A DNA stretch of 64,000 nucleotides from Basidiobolus meristosporus CBS 931.73 (GCA_002104905.1 MCFE01000510.1:1-64000); one strand, 5' to 3'; shown: positions 1 to 11,264, counted from the stretch's first letter. Numbers and translations: made by a program. Notes: generated by a model not told the origin, from the letters alone.

Positions 1-187
1 TTGTAGTTCAATAGTTTTCCCTTGACAAGCTTGAGGCTTTATCCCCCATCACATTAGATTAGATAAAAGACCCAGTATTCCTAGCAAGCTTTTGCCAGAG
101 GTTATTGCACCCAGTGAACACCCCACACACATTCACACTTGAGAAGTGTTGGCCGTATTTTGCCTTTTGGACTTATACACCACCACA
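1..187 (+). repeat. 3' end of a Gypsy-type LTR (window-truncated)
   Basis: This stretch aligns base for base, with scattered substitutions, to the last ~185 bp of the LTRs at 10171-11241 and 16277-17347. Shared landmarks are the cagaggttattgcacccag segment and the terminal tatacaccaccaca. It ends at the LTR terminal CA, and a foldback element starts at the next base. The rest of the LTR lies outside the window. Confidence 0.85.
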
Positions 188-903
188 CCGTTGGATAGTG
201 CCACATTGAGCCATGAGTGCCAAATAGTGCCATTGCATGCCAGAGAGGCATAGTAGACCTAAACTTGGCCCCAGAGTGTGAAACATAGCTCTGCATCTTC
301 ATGCAAAGCAGCCCCTGTGTTTCACCCATTGTGCTGGAGAAAATCCATTTTTTGACCATTTTTTTTGGATCAATGTTGTGCATGACGTGTAAGAGGACAG
401 AAGGACTGAAGACATGCATCTGGTACTCAATACCCATGGCACTCTGAATCTAGCTCCTGTAGCGTATATCATGTCACAAAAATGAATGGCACTATCTTGG
501 TTCACTGGTACTATATGGCACTATAAGTGCTTTGTATAGGTCTTACTTTAGGGCTAATATTTAAATATAGTGCCAGATAGTACCAGTGGACCAAGATAGT
601 GCCATTCATTTTTGTGACATGATATACGCTACAGGAGCTAGATTCAAAGTGCCATGGGTATTGAGTACCAGATGCATGTCTTCAGTCCTTCTGTCCTCTT
701 ACACATCATGCACAACATTGATCCAAAAAAAAGGTCAAAAAATGGATTTTCTCCAACTCAATGGGTGAAACACAGGGGCTGCTTTGCATGAAGATGAAGA
801 GCTATGTTTCACACTCTGTGGCCAAGTTTAGGCTCACTTGGCCTCCCAGGCACACTATGGCATCATTTGGCCCTCATGGCTCAATGTGGCACTATTCAAC
901 GGA
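188..903. mobile_element. Foldback (palindromic) element
   Basis: This is a near-perfect long palindrome. The left arm (188-525) is the reverse complement of the right arm (566-903), with a loop of about 40 nt. The outermost bases read ccgttggatagtgcc on the left and ggcactattcaacgg on the right. The arms are dotted with the motif ATAGTGCC / GGCACTAT. No protein is encoded; open frames on either strand mirror each other. The arms look about 90% identical by eye. A foldback or MITE-like DNA transposon is the simplest reading, and transcription across it would give a hairpin RNA. No clear target-site duplication was found. Confidence 0.8.
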
Positions 904-1430
904 ACAAGTCTAATATATCTATTTCTGTCGGATAAGGATCTGCTGATTCATTTGCTGACTAATGCTACTGATTTTATATATAATACCAATGTACTGATAA
1001 CCTGAACATATACTAATTGATTTGACTAAAAACTGATCTAACTTAAACATTCAAGTGGCAGATCAGAACAATAGATAACACTGCACCTGATTGCCTCATC
1101 AACACTTTAGGATGGACTGACCACCTACTTTCTGATATGGGAGGTGGTGATGTTATGATGCCCACTTGCTGGTCTTTTACCAATGGTACTGCCTTTGCTA
1201 TATTCTTATCTGGCTGATCATTATGGTGATCTGCAGATCTTCAGAAATTCTTGATTGCATACTTAAATCTAAGCCTCCAAAGTCTGCATTATTACCTCCA
1301 GTAATTATAGCCCTGCTGGTTGTACTTAGTGTCAGAACAAGCTGTTGTACTACCATTCTTCTGCTGATGTCAGCAGTGTAGTCTGGTTGGGAACCAAATG
1401 ACTGCTATTTTTGGGTGGCATATATACAGA
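904..1430. other. Unassigned CpG-poor repeat-like sequence
   Basis: No gene, LTR or transposase similarity was recognised here. The composition matches the flanking transposon remains, so this is probably more decayed transposon DNA, possibly the upstream part of the Tnp2 relic that follows. Confidence 0.3.
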
Positions 1431-2395
1431 TGTGAGTAACACTAAAGGGGACTAGGTGTTACATTTACATGTACATGTGATGCCACAAATTTATTTATAA
1501 TGCTTCTCATGGCAGGTTGTTAGTGATTCTTTCATTCATCTAAGTGCAATATCTCAAACACTTGACTGTCTTAAGCTCACTTCAGTATTGACAAAAAAGT
1601 GATGTATTAGCATTGTTTTGTTGAGTGTTAGGATGTTTTCCAGCAGTGAAGACTAACTTGATTCAATGCCATAAGAGAAGATAAGCATAGACAATAAAGC
1701 TATTTTATGAAAGCTTGCACCCTTGAGGCACACAAAGAGTATAGGAAAGCTACAAGGATCACAGCCAATGTTTTGCCACACAAGTTGCATTTTGGTGTTC
1801 CTCAATTACTGCTGTACTAAGTATAACTTGCTAGCCACTTGATACCTTTATAATAGCACTCAGCCATACTTGTCTCATTGCACATACTGCATCAGGTGAG
1901 TTTGTGACCCATTTGGGCTCTCTTCAATCTTTGTAATATGGTATACAGAGTGATAGCACTGAAAACAAAAGCACACCATTGGATTCTGAGCCTATTTCCT
2001 CTGATAACAGGACCCTGCACAAACCTTGACTATCCCAATATTCACTGAGATGGCACATGTGGAATAAATGCCAATGATACTTTGTGGAGCCAAGTGAGCA
2101 TAATGATCCATCTACTGCTTAATGTTATGAGGTTGTGCTTACAGAGGTGGCATGTTAACATTAATATTGGTAATAGGGGTGTGGAAGATCTACTATTACT
2201 CCTCTTCAAAATCATTCCAGATTGAAACTGACCATATAGACAGTACAAATGGAAACCATCATGTGACTGGCAGCATTTAACCCAGAGACCATCTGGATAC
2301 CAGTTTGTGTTAACAGATGCATGCCATTCACATCAGAAAATGCCACCATAACAACACCACCATAGGAAGAAACAATTTTTCACACTGTAGTGGGA
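1431..2395 (+). pseudogene. Decayed Tnp2-type (CACTA) transposase relic
   Basis: Read on the plus strand, this region matches the reverse complement of about 19465-18650, which is the leader and 5' half of the better-preserved Tnp2 gene. Shared landmarks are the leader (aaagggg..gtgttac..gtgatgccacaa), the segment tcaggtgagtttgtga, agagtgatagc.ctga and ttt/tctgagcctat. Many stops and frameshifts prevent any long reading frame. It is cut off at the start of an LTR at 2396. This is a second, older and shorter copy of the element whose gene is at 9154-19259. Confidence 0.75.
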
Positions 2396-3455
2396 TCACA
2401 GTAGCACCTACTGACAGATGTGCTCATTCCCATATTTCTACTTCCCTATTTCTCTAATACATTTATTTTAGTTTTATCCCATTTGTCTTACTTGAACAGT
2501 AATATCCCATAAGCTGGTTGACTATCTCACCAGCTTTCCTTACTGCATAACTTATCCCTCACTCTATGTAGGATTACTAGCTCTAAGTGCTTCCATATTA
2601 GGCAAGTGCTCACGCCAGTACCCATGACAAATGATCAACCTGTGTCACCATCCCTACCATTTCTATACCATATGTGGTAACACTATGTTACACAGGTTTC
2701 AGGGTACTGATTCCTGATTGGTTGAGTTTGCTGTGCCTCTTAGAACCTCCCAGCACCTACTTAGAATACTCTTAGCTCACTCTGATGTCATTAAGATTTC
2801 TATGAACTCTGTACCCTTCTGAGACACTTAGATTAGTAATCACTTAACCAGTGAGAAAGGTATATAAGGGAGGCAATCCCTCAACAGTAAATAATCATCC
2901 CTTTTATCAATATACCAACTTGACTGATTAGTGTGATCAGCTCTACCTGCTGCTACCTGTACTTCCAACCCCAGACCACAGGACACTCCCAAAAAACCAT
3001 GCTGACAGCCAACTGACCTTGAAGGCACTACTTGTAAGGAATACTCAGAGTAGGTATCTTCTATTATATTTAATTCTTTTCCAAGTTTGTTCTTATACAG
3101 GCAAAGATACTTTTCTGTCTTTGTAACTATAGACCACAGCTGCATTCTTATCAAGTCCCTGCTGGTGGAGTTTACAGCTGTTTTGGCTTTGGAAGCTTTA
3201 GTACATTGTCATCTCAAAGGACACTAAACCCAGCACATACTTTTGTTAAGATGCCAACTAAGTTGGGGATTGTAGCTCAATAGTTTCTCTTGACTGGCTT
3301 GTAGCTTTGTTTCCCATCACATTAGATTAGAAACAGAACTCAAGTATTCCTAGCAAGCTTTTGCCAGAGGTTATTGCACCCAGTGAAAACCCCATACATA
3401 AAACACTTGAGAAGTGTTGGATGTATTTCTCCTTTGGACCTATACACCACCACCA
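2396..3455 (+). repeat. Gypsy-family LTR, apparently solo
   Basis: This is a full-length relative of the 1071-bp LTRs at 10171 and 16277. It begins TGTAGTGGG and ends tatacaccaccacca. The TATA-like segment ggtatataaggg lies around 2860. No gag or pol sequence flanks it, so it looks like a solo LTR or the end of a deleted element. The flanks (..tttcacac and tgatctgg..) do not form a target-site duplication. Confidence 0.8.
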
Positions 3456-3710
3456 TGATCTGGATATAATAGACTTGTTCCATTGTACCATGCCAGGGTG
3501 CGCAGCACAATCTGCGGTCTTTAAGAGCAATCAGGTGTGATATTGTTGCAACCAGTAGGCAGGATTGCTCTTGGACAATTTTGCACCATGTGGGACAATC
3601 GTGCACACTATGGCACAATCTGACATGATGAGGTTGGCACAAATGATTGCGCCCACTTGTAATGTTTGCATCACATGCACAATTGGATACCGCTATCATG
3701 GAGGGTAAAA
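3456..3710. repeat. Motif-dense short repeat (CACAATC / GATTG)
   Basis: About 250 bp contain many short matches to CACAATC and its complement GATTGTG/GATTGC, for example at gcacaatct, caattttgcacc, gacaatcgtgcac, ggcacaatct and gattgcgcc. The dense, both-strand motif use is like that of the 188-903 palindrome, but no clean inverted arms were found. It could be a decayed MITE. Confidence 0.35.
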
Positions 3711-4313
3711 TCTGGTATTTGAATATGTTTCTTTAATATTAATGGAAATAAATGTGTATCACACTATAAATCACACTGATACTTACCATTTTGGCTACCA
3801 TCACTCCAATTGGATGGTATCTCAGTAGTTGATTGATCCAAAAGTATCCTGAAGCTTTCAGCCCCCATTTGGCCCTTTGACCAATACACAAGCTACCTGA
3901 TCTGCCATCAAATATCCCATTTTGCCCATTAAGCAAGTAAATCCCTCATCCTAGTGATTGGACAAGGTGTCATAGCTAGCATGCAACCAATTGTATGGGT
4001 GCAAATTGGATCAAATGGCTGCACTGATGCCACAGATGATGTATACATATGCAGGGTGTTTATTTATAGGGGTCCTGTCTCAAATGTGAGACAACCTTAA
4101 TATTGCTTATATCAGAAATTTAGTGATCACTAATCTGCAATGACTTTATGCTGATTGCAAAAAAAAAATGCGTTGTTTGGATTATTACAAATAATAGCAA
4201 TTCAATGCAATTGCATCATCTTCTCCTAGGCTTTTTTCTCCCAGGGATTACTACTCAAGCATTTGGTAGTGATTCACTTTGCACACCTAAGTTACATTCT
4301 TGCTGACTATCCT
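3711..4313. other. No recognised feature
   Basis: AT-rich, CpG-poor sequence with no open frame worth reporting and no match to the other repeats of the window. It is probably transposon remains. Confidence 0.3.
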
Positions 4314-4646
4314 CTAGGGTACTTGTGTATTAGCAGTCTGTATTTTGCCTCCTAGTTGATGACTGCAATGCTGCAGCTTGGCCACGCTGAATTGCTCCGG
4401 ATGATGCAACAACATGGCCCTTGGCTGAGTTTGATGTGATGCTGCTTGCTGACGCAATTTGGCCTGCTCTAATGGACTTGTGTCTTTTTGAGCAGTTTGG
4501 CAGGTTCTGGTGGTTTTGCTCTGAAGCATGCGTGTTGACCCAATATGTGTTGAGTCAATGCGGGGTGCTCTTGTGAAGGGTGTTGGCGTAGTTTGGACTG
4601 ATGTGTGCCGGTGCGCTGAAGTTGCAAGGGATGGTAAGGAATCCAG

Positions 4647-5306
4647 CTAGGTGTACTGGTGTGATCTAGACAATGTTGCTTGTGGTCTGCATTCCTCCTC
4701 TTGAAGCTCACCTTCTGATTCCTCAAAGTATTCACTTACTCTGTGTCTAATACTTTGCAACTGTTGCCTGGATGAGTCCTGTGTATATTGCTCTTGGAAG
4801 CCCCTTAGCTCCACTGATATATCACATAATACATTAGTCACTTGAGGCAAAAACTCATTCAAAATTTCTTTGGTTCCCCAAGTCAAGGCACAAATGGACG
4901 TGTCCAGCCTGTACTGTGCAAATTGCGTGCAAAATTCTTCCTGTATGGCTTCCTCATCAAATCCCCTCACTCTCAGCTCATTCTTGATTTCAATATTTGT
5001 CTTGTTATATATCTTCTTACATACATCTGCTGGCATCTTGATGTAGAACTCATGACACAGCTTTCTACTCAGGTTCTTCCATCTCTGTCAACTCTTGGAG
5101 GTATCTGGTTCTGCTAGATTAATGAGTAGTGCCCAAATATCTGTATGAAGGCTCATCATAGACACTTGGGCAATACTGAATTCATTTGGCAAGAACTCAA
5201 ACAGATCCTACATTGCCTTTTCCGGTTTGGACTGCACTTGTGAGCTGGGGGATGGGTTTTGTCTGGGTTGAACCAAAGTTGAGTTGAGACTTGGTATAGG
5301 GACCAT
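4647..5306 (-). pseudogene. Broken ORF of unknown function, acidic/helical, near Harbinger
   Basis: One minus-strand frame begins at an ATG (5304-5306) and runs about 220 codons, interrupted by two stops before the last open part (5036-4647, about 130 codons). The protein is charged and probably helical, rich in Glu/Gln (segments such as FDEEAIQEEF and EYFEESEGELQEEE). I do not recognise a family. It points away from the PIF/Harbinger-type transposase at 6383. Such elements often carry a second DNA-binding ORF, so it may be that ORF, but no Myb/SANT signature is visible. Overlapping frames continue to 4314 without a clear identity. Confidence 0.35.
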
Positions 5307-5449
5307 GGTGCTGGATTTGAATACTTATACAGTAGTGTATTGGCGTCAACCTGGTCTTATATGAAATATATGTGAGAACTAATGTGATTGTTGAATTTTC
5401 AATATATTATGTATGATGCATCTTGGATTGCATTGACAGTGGACTTTAC

Positions 5450-5605
5450 ACTAAAGCGGTGCCTAAAGGGGCTTCTTTTGAGTAAAGGAGTTTCTTAAAA
5501 GGGTCTTTAAAGGGGTCTTTAGACTAAAGGGGTGTCTAAAGGGGTCTTTAGACTAAAGGGGTGTCTAAAGGGGTGTCTTTAGAGTAAAGGGGTTTCTTAG
5601 AGGGG
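5450..5605. repeat. Minisatellite, unit ~28-30 bp
   Basis: A tandem array is built from variants of ctaaaggggtctttagacta. The unit repeats about five or six times, with the cleanest copies at about 5500-5580 and degenerate ones at both edges. All units share the core TAAAGGGGT. It lies between the broken ORF and the Harbinger transposase, possibly inside the same element. Confidence 0.75.
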
Positions 5606-6382
5606 ACTTCTCTGACAGAGAAGTAGTAATTTTCTTGTAGAACTTAGATTGGAATCTTGTGAGCTTTGCAGTCTCTTTACTGATGTAGTGTCAATCAAAG
5701 TCAAAATACTCAACAGTGCAAGTGATGCAGGGGAAGTCTTACAACCTTTAAACTTGTAATTGTAGTGTGGAGATTCTGGAAAGAGAGGCTCTCCCTTTAT
5801 TTTTCAGCTGGGAAAGTCAAATATATGAAATATTTGAAGGATCAAAGTTTTTGGGCAATTGCGCAAGCAATACATGTGATACAAAGCTCAAATTTTGCAG
5901 TGGTGCAGATTGGACATAGGCGCAGCTCCTGTGAGAATGTCACATGATATGATTGGCAGGTTGGAAAGCTACATGTGATCAAAGTCACCATAGTGATCCT
6001 AGCAATAAGGCATAGTATATATAATAATTGGACTCTTTTGGTCATAACTCCTTAAGTACTGCTACAAATGAGCTGTAATTTAAAACATGTGTTGGCAACT
6101 ACATATTCTGTATGACATAATATTCTTGAGTGGATTGCTTGTCAGGGTCTGGAGCATTTGTTCTTCAAAGTTGGAAATTCTTGATCTTTCACTTGTGTAT
6201 TACAATATCAAAAGCAAAATAAGGAAATGAGTGCAATATTGGTTTAGAGATATTGTAGTAATGGAATACTTTCCATTACCACAAATCATCTCAGCCCAAT
6301 CCCTTCCAATTTTAATACAACTTACCCATTTGAATGGTCTTTTCTCATCAATCCCATCACTACCACTGGATTTCCTATTGAC

Positions 6383-7192
6383 ATGCTAGAGGAGATCTAT
6401 ACCAAGTGCTGTGGTCCATCTACCTCAATCTACTCAAGGAGATCCCTTGTTAAGCTTCTCTGCTATTACAAGAACTATTGCCCTACAAGGTTTCATCCCA
6501 CCATCCATGGCAACAAAAGTCCTAGAAACTTTCATTCTCAGCTGACAGCAATGGAGAACCACCTTGCAGAGGGTATGAATGACATAGAGCAAGCTTGGAG
6601 CACTAGGTTTAGAAGCTCCAATAAACTTCCATATCCCAGAGTGTTCAGCAACAGGTTCCAAATAAGGAGTATTTTGGATATCTTCCCAGTCAGGATTAAC
6701 AGACCTTCTAGAGGGCAGAGGCACTTTTATTCTGGCAAGTACAAGGCATACTGTGTGAACTTTCAAGCACTGTCTGACATTGAGGGTAACATTATCTGGT
6801 TTAGTCAGCCATTTGCTGGAAGTAGTCATGACAAAGCACTCTGGGCAGAGAATCATCCAGAATTCAGTAGAGGGGAAAAATGTATGGCAGACTTAGCTTA
6901 TATAAGAGAGGATTATCAGAGATTAGGATGTATTACAGCTTATAGGAAGCCAAGGAATGGTGTGCTTAGCAGGAAGCAGAAGCTCTACAATGAGATATTT
7001 AATCATTTCAGAGTGAGGGTAGAGAATACACTTGGATACCTGAAGAGATTCAGCATATTGGCAGGTAAATACAGAGGAAAGTTGTATATAGGAGAACTCA
7101 GCAGCATAGGCAAAATAGTTAAGATACTTATCAATGCAGTACATTTGTACAAGAAGACATCCACTGAGAGAAATGTGTCTGGAGCATTATGA
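6383..7192 (+). CDS. PIF/Harbinger-type DDE transposase
   Basis: This intact 269-codon frame starts at an ATG. The protein matches the DDE endonuclease fold of the IS5/PIF-Harbinger superfamily. The first acidic residue is D99 (ILDIFPVRINRP), in the position of the family's DGT motif. Then come YYSGK-like FYSGKYKAYCVNFQ, the SHDKALW block, a second Asp at D170 (MADLAYI, equivalent to GDxGY) and E214 in RVENTLGYLKRF. The N-terminal helix-turn-helix part usual in the family is short or missing, so an upstream exon could be lost. Its frame is unbroken in a neighbourhood of wrecked elements, so it may be the youngest DNA transposon here. No terminal inverted repeats were identified. Confidence 0.8.
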   Translation: MLEEIYTKCCGPSTSIYSRRSLVKLLCYYKNYCPTRFHPTIHGNKSPRNFHSQLTAMENHLAEGMNDIEQAWSTRFRSSNKLPYPRVFSNRFQIRSILDIFPVRINRPSRGQRHFYSGKYKAYCVNFQALSDIEGNIIWFSQPFAGSSHDKALWAENHPEFSRGEKCMADLAYIREDYQRLGCITAYRKPRNGVLSRKQKLYNEIFNHFRVRVENTLGYLKRFSILAGKYRGKLYIGELSSIGKIVKILINAVHLYKKTSTERNVSGAL

Positions 7193-7247
7193 AGAGTAAA
7201 TAAAGCAAGGAAAACACTACTCTGAGCAACATAAGTAAGATTGATTA

Positions 7248-8142
7248 TTGAGCTACAATCCCCAACTTGGTTGGCATCTTAACCAAAGTATGTGCTGGGT
7301 TCAGCATCCTTTGAGATGACAATGTACTAAAGCTTCCAAAGTCAAAACAACTGTAAACTCCACCAGCAGGGACTTGATAAGTATGCAGCTGTGGTCAATA
7401 GTTACAAAGACAGAAAAGTATATTTGCCTGTACAAGAACAAACTTGGGAAAGAGTCAACTATAATAAAAGATACCTACTCTGAGTATTCCTCACAAGTAG
7501 TGCCTCCAAGGTTAGTTGGCTGTCAGTACAGTTTCCTGGGAGTGTCCTATGGTCTGGGGTTGGAAGTTCAGGTAACAGCAGGTTGCAGTGATCACACTAA
7601 TCAGCAAGTTGGAATATTGATAAAAGGGATAATGATTTATTGTTGAAGGATAGCCTCCCTTATATACTTTTCTTACTGGCTAAGAGATTACTAATCATGG
7701 TGTTCTAGAAGGTTCCAGATGTCAATAGAAATCTTAATGGCATTGGAATGACCTAAGAATGATCTAACTAGGTGTTGGAAGGTTCTAAGAGGCTCAGTAG
7801 ATCCAACTAAATGGGTATCAGTACTCTGAAACCTGTGTAACATGGGGATACCACATATGGTATGAAAATGGTAGGGATGGTGACTCGGGTTGATCATGTG
7901 TCAAGGTACTGGTACGGGTACTTGCCTAATATAGAAGCACTTATAGAGAGAAATCTTACATAAAGTGAGGGATAACTTATGCAATAAGGTAAGCTGGTGT
8001 GATAGTCAACCAGCTTATGGGATAGTACTGATCAGGTAAGACAAATCTGATAAAACTAAAATAAGTCTAGTAGAGATATAGGGAAGTAGAGAATATGGGA
8101 ATGAGCACATCTGTCAGTGGGTGTTGCTGTTACCCCACTACA
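7248..8142 (-). repeat. Gypsy LTR, inverted, 3'-truncated
   Basis: The reverse complement begins TGTAGTGGGG at 8142 and follows the 1071-bp LTR to about 7248, where the last ~180 bp (the tail seen at 1-187) are missing. It follows directly on a polypurine tract and integrase sequence on the same strand, so this is a 3' LTR. The breakpoint lies 55 bp from the end of the Harbinger transposase. Confidence 0.85.
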
Positions 8143-8915
8143 TTCACCACCCCCCTCAGCTTTGAGCTTGAGTCAAAGAAAACTAATCTTGATGTGCAAA
8201 ATTCCTATGCTTGAATAACTTAAGTTGGTTTCCTGCAACTGGTCCTCTCAACTGGGTGTTGTCAAGCTCAGATATGTAATAATTTCCATTTCCAATCACT
8301 TTGGAAATGATGTAGGGGCCAGTCCATTTGTTGTCACACTTCTGACTCCGTTGTTTGTCCATGGTGGAATAATAGAGTAATACTGGGTCTCCTAGTGATA
8401 GTGGTTTTGATCTTGTTGAGTGTGATGTGTCAAAGGGCACCTTGTTCTTCAGTTGTGTATCCTTAAGTTGTTCAGCAGCTCTGCTGATACTCAGGTCATG
8501 GTGATCAAGCTGCTGTATGCAAGTTGCAAGGAGGTCTTCAGTCTGCATATTGGATCTCCAATTCAATGAGTTCCAAGTGACTGTGTTTAACTCAACTGGT
8601 AGTATTCAGTCATGTCCATAGAGTAGCTTGAATGGCAATAATCCAGTTGTTCTCTTGGTAGTAATTCTATCTGCCCAGAGTGCAAGATGCAATTGCTGTG
8701 CCACAGTGTTGTGTTATTCTCAGAGGTCTTGACAAGAGAGTTCACCAATGGTCCATGTCCTCTCTCTATCATTCCATTAGCTTAAGGGTGGTAAGCTGTT
8801 GTAAAAACAATGTGTATCTTGTACTTTGAGTGCAACTCCTGGATCATATGGGATGTCATCTCTCCTCTGTCCACAATAAACTGTTGTATGCAGCCAAATC
8901 TGCAGATAATCCCTA
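8143..8915 (-). pseudogene. Gypsy integrase C-terminus, 5'-truncated relic
   Basis: On the minus strand this matches the end of the integrase region of the complete element (about 15495-16276). It includes the catalytic-core segment with the TTAYHP motif and the C-terminal domain ending HRNFAHQD, then the polypurine tract (8160-8143). Frameshifts separate the pieces at 8777-8910, 8587-8772 and 8183-8566. Homology stops near 8915. This copy retains WTGPYI where the complete copy has a TGA codon in place of the Trp, so the two copies were damaged independently. Confidence 0.8.
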
Positions 8916-9153
8916 TGAAAAATAATTTGGTCCCGCGGGTGGATCCAATCCAGGTCATCCGTCACAATCCTGTTTAGAGACTGTCATAATAACAGCAGCT
9001 TGGAATTAGTGACCCTCCTGACAATCTTATAATGCAATCATGACAGTGTTTTGCAAATTTTACAGCCAAATAAAGGGGTAAAACTTGACAATTTTTGATT
9101 AGTGCTGTGGCAATATTTGCATGGTATTGTTGCGGTCTTTCAGCACTATATTA
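8916..9153. other. Probable end of the Tnp2 element, no gene
   Basis: A short stretch between the Gypsy relic and the Tnp2 C-terminus. It should contain the 3' flank or end of the CACTA-type element, but I could not identify a CACTA terminal repeat. Confidence 0.3.
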
Positions 9154-10170
9154 CTATTTAAAGTGGATCCCGTTGGCAAGGACTTCCAATTGCCTTATAT
9201 GGCTAGAAACTTGAAAGTGTTTTGACGGCCTCACAGCAAGACTCCAATGGCTATTTCTTGGCAGTATGACAGCCTGCTGCTGGTTCTGTATAATGCTACC
9301 GTACCAACTTACCAAATGGTATTTCCTTTTTCTACCTCCCCTTGTGCAATTCATATATTCCACTGTAGAATCACCTTTGTTTATTTGCTTACCCACTACT
9401 ACCTTGGGTGTTCCACATATAGTTTGAATCAAAAAAACTATGGCCTTCTGCTTACTAACCTCTACAAACGCACACACCTGCCACAACTGACATACTTCTA
9501 TCACCTTAACTTTATGGCTTTTTAGTGTGATACTTGCAAAGTTGCCATATACCTTGTACTGCTGGTAGCATATACATCTTGCAAACATATGCTTGGTTGT
9601 TGCCACTTCTGCCACAAATACCTCCTGAATATTGGCAAAGAACTTCTTGGTATTTAGCCAATATATTCCTTCTCCCTGCTGAATTCTAGTCCCCATTATA
9701 GGTGCGCTCTAGCTTTTGTTTGTGTGAGTTCCGTATTGAATGGTGTAGAAGTTAGCTTGTGACCACAAGAAAACTGGCATATCTTGGTGGAGTTTTCCTG
9801 ATAAAAATTAGTTGCTTGTTGCACCCAACCCAACTTTGCATTACTTAACTGATTACCCACGCATTGGAGCTGCTTAGCTTCTTAATGCCATAGGCATAGG
9901 TGTCTTCATGTGCACATTTGTCCTCAGTATTTTCCAAATCTTTCTGGCTGTCCTCCATGTGCCAACTCATCATATCCATGATGGACTTGAAGGTAATATT
10001 CTTGATGAGATTGGGATATGGTAGTACCTACAACTTGACTTGTCTTCCTATCTCCCCACACATCCGCTCCATAGGAAACTCCCAAAAGGTGAAGCAAGGC
10101 CCAATATTCTCCACACACCATGCAAGATGGAGTAGAGAATGGATACAGTAGTGGCAGAGATCTATATTGT
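9154..10170 (-). pseudogene. Tnp2-type transposase, C-terminal part (split by Gypsy)
   Basis: This is the continuation of the transposase gene that starts at 19259 on the minus strand. Just after the Gypsy insertion, one frame carries the family's conserved block (IHSLLHLAW, then GPCFTFWEFPMERMCGEIGRQ at about 10135-10045), corresponding to the GPxxxYWxFPMERxxG motif of Tnp2 proteins. The final ~180 codons (9696-9154) form a second open frame, with LNTKKFFANIQEVFVAEV and a tail typical of the C-terminal region of these proteins. Frameshifts or introns separate the pieces. The gene is dead here because 7.2 kb of Gypsy sequence interrupts it. Confidence 0.8.
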
Positions 10171-11241
10171 TGTAGTGGGGTGACAGTGACACCCACTGAC
10201 AGATGTGTTCATTCCCTTATTTTCTACTTCCCTATATCTCTACTACACTTATTTTAGTTTTATCCCATTTGTCTTACCAAATCAGTACTATCCCATAAGC
10301 CAGTTGACTATCACACCTGCTTACCTTATTGCATAAGTTACCCCTCACTTTATGTAAGATTACTAGCTATTAGTACTTCTATATTAGGCAAGTACCCGCA
10401 CCAGTACCCATGAGACATGATCAACCTGTGTCACCAACCCTACCATTTCCATACCATATATGGTATCCCCATGTTACATAGGTTTCAGAATACTGAATCC
10501 TGATTGGTTGGATGTGCTGTGCCTCTTAGAACCTTCTGGCACCTACTTAGAACATTCTTAGGTCATTCTGATGTCATTAAGATTTCTATTGATATCCCAA
10601 ACCTTCTGGAACACCATGATTAGTAATCACTTAGCCAGTAAGAAAAGTATATGAGAGAGGCTATCCCTTAACAATAAATCATCATCCCTTTTATCAATAT
10701 ACCAACTTGTTGATTAGTGTGATCACTGCTACCTGCTGCTACCTGAACTTCCAACCCCAGACCACAGGACACTCCCAGGAAACCATGCTGACAGCCAACT
10801 GACCTTGGAGGCACTACTTGTGAGGAATACTCAGAGTAGGTATCTTTTATTATAGTTGACTCTTTCCCAAGTTTGTTCTTGTAAAGGCAAATATACTTTT
10901 CTGTCTTTGTAACTATTGACCACAGCTGCATTCTTATCAAGTCCCTGCTGGTGGAGTTAACAGTTGTTTTGACTTTGGAAGCTTTAGTACATTGTCATCT
11001 CAAAGGATGCTGAACCCAGCACATACTTTTGTTAAGATGCCAACTAAGTTGAGGATTGTAGCTCAATAGTTTTACCTTGACAAGCTTGTGGCTTTATTCC
11101 CCTTCACATTGGATTAGAGACAGAGCCCAAGTATTCCTAGCAAGCTTTTGCCAGAGGTTATTGCACCCAGTGAACACCCCACACACAAAACACTTGAGAA
11201 GTGTTGGATGTATATCTCCCTTGGACCTATACACCACCACA
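10171..11241 (+). repeat. 5' LTR of the Gypsy element
   Basis: It starts TGTAGTGGGGTGACAG and ends tatacaccaccaca, 1071 bp, the same length as the 3' LTR. The TATA position (about 10648-10654) reads tatatga, whereas the 3' LTR keeps tatataa, so the promoter of this copy is probably weakened. Confidence 0.93.
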
Positions 11242-11245
11242 TATT

Positions 11246-11264
11246 TGGCACCCAACATGAGGGG
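11246..11264 (+). promoter_or_regulatory. Primer-binding-site candidate
   Basis: The sequence tggcacccaacatgagggg lies 4 bp after the 5' LTR. The TGG start and the position are as expected for pairing with a tRNA 3' end. I cannot assign the tRNA. Confidence 0.6.

Noticed and set aside
102-768. Three open frames within the first 800 bases
   Set aside because: They lie in the palindrome arms and mirror each other; they are by-products of the inverted repeat.
2840-3154. A 104-codon antisense frame as a host gene
   Set aside because: It is inside an LTR and recurs in every LTR copy; listed only as a low-interest finding.
901-3481. A ~19-bp near-match between 901-919 and the complement of 3463-3481
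   Set aside because: Too short and isolated to distinguish from chance.
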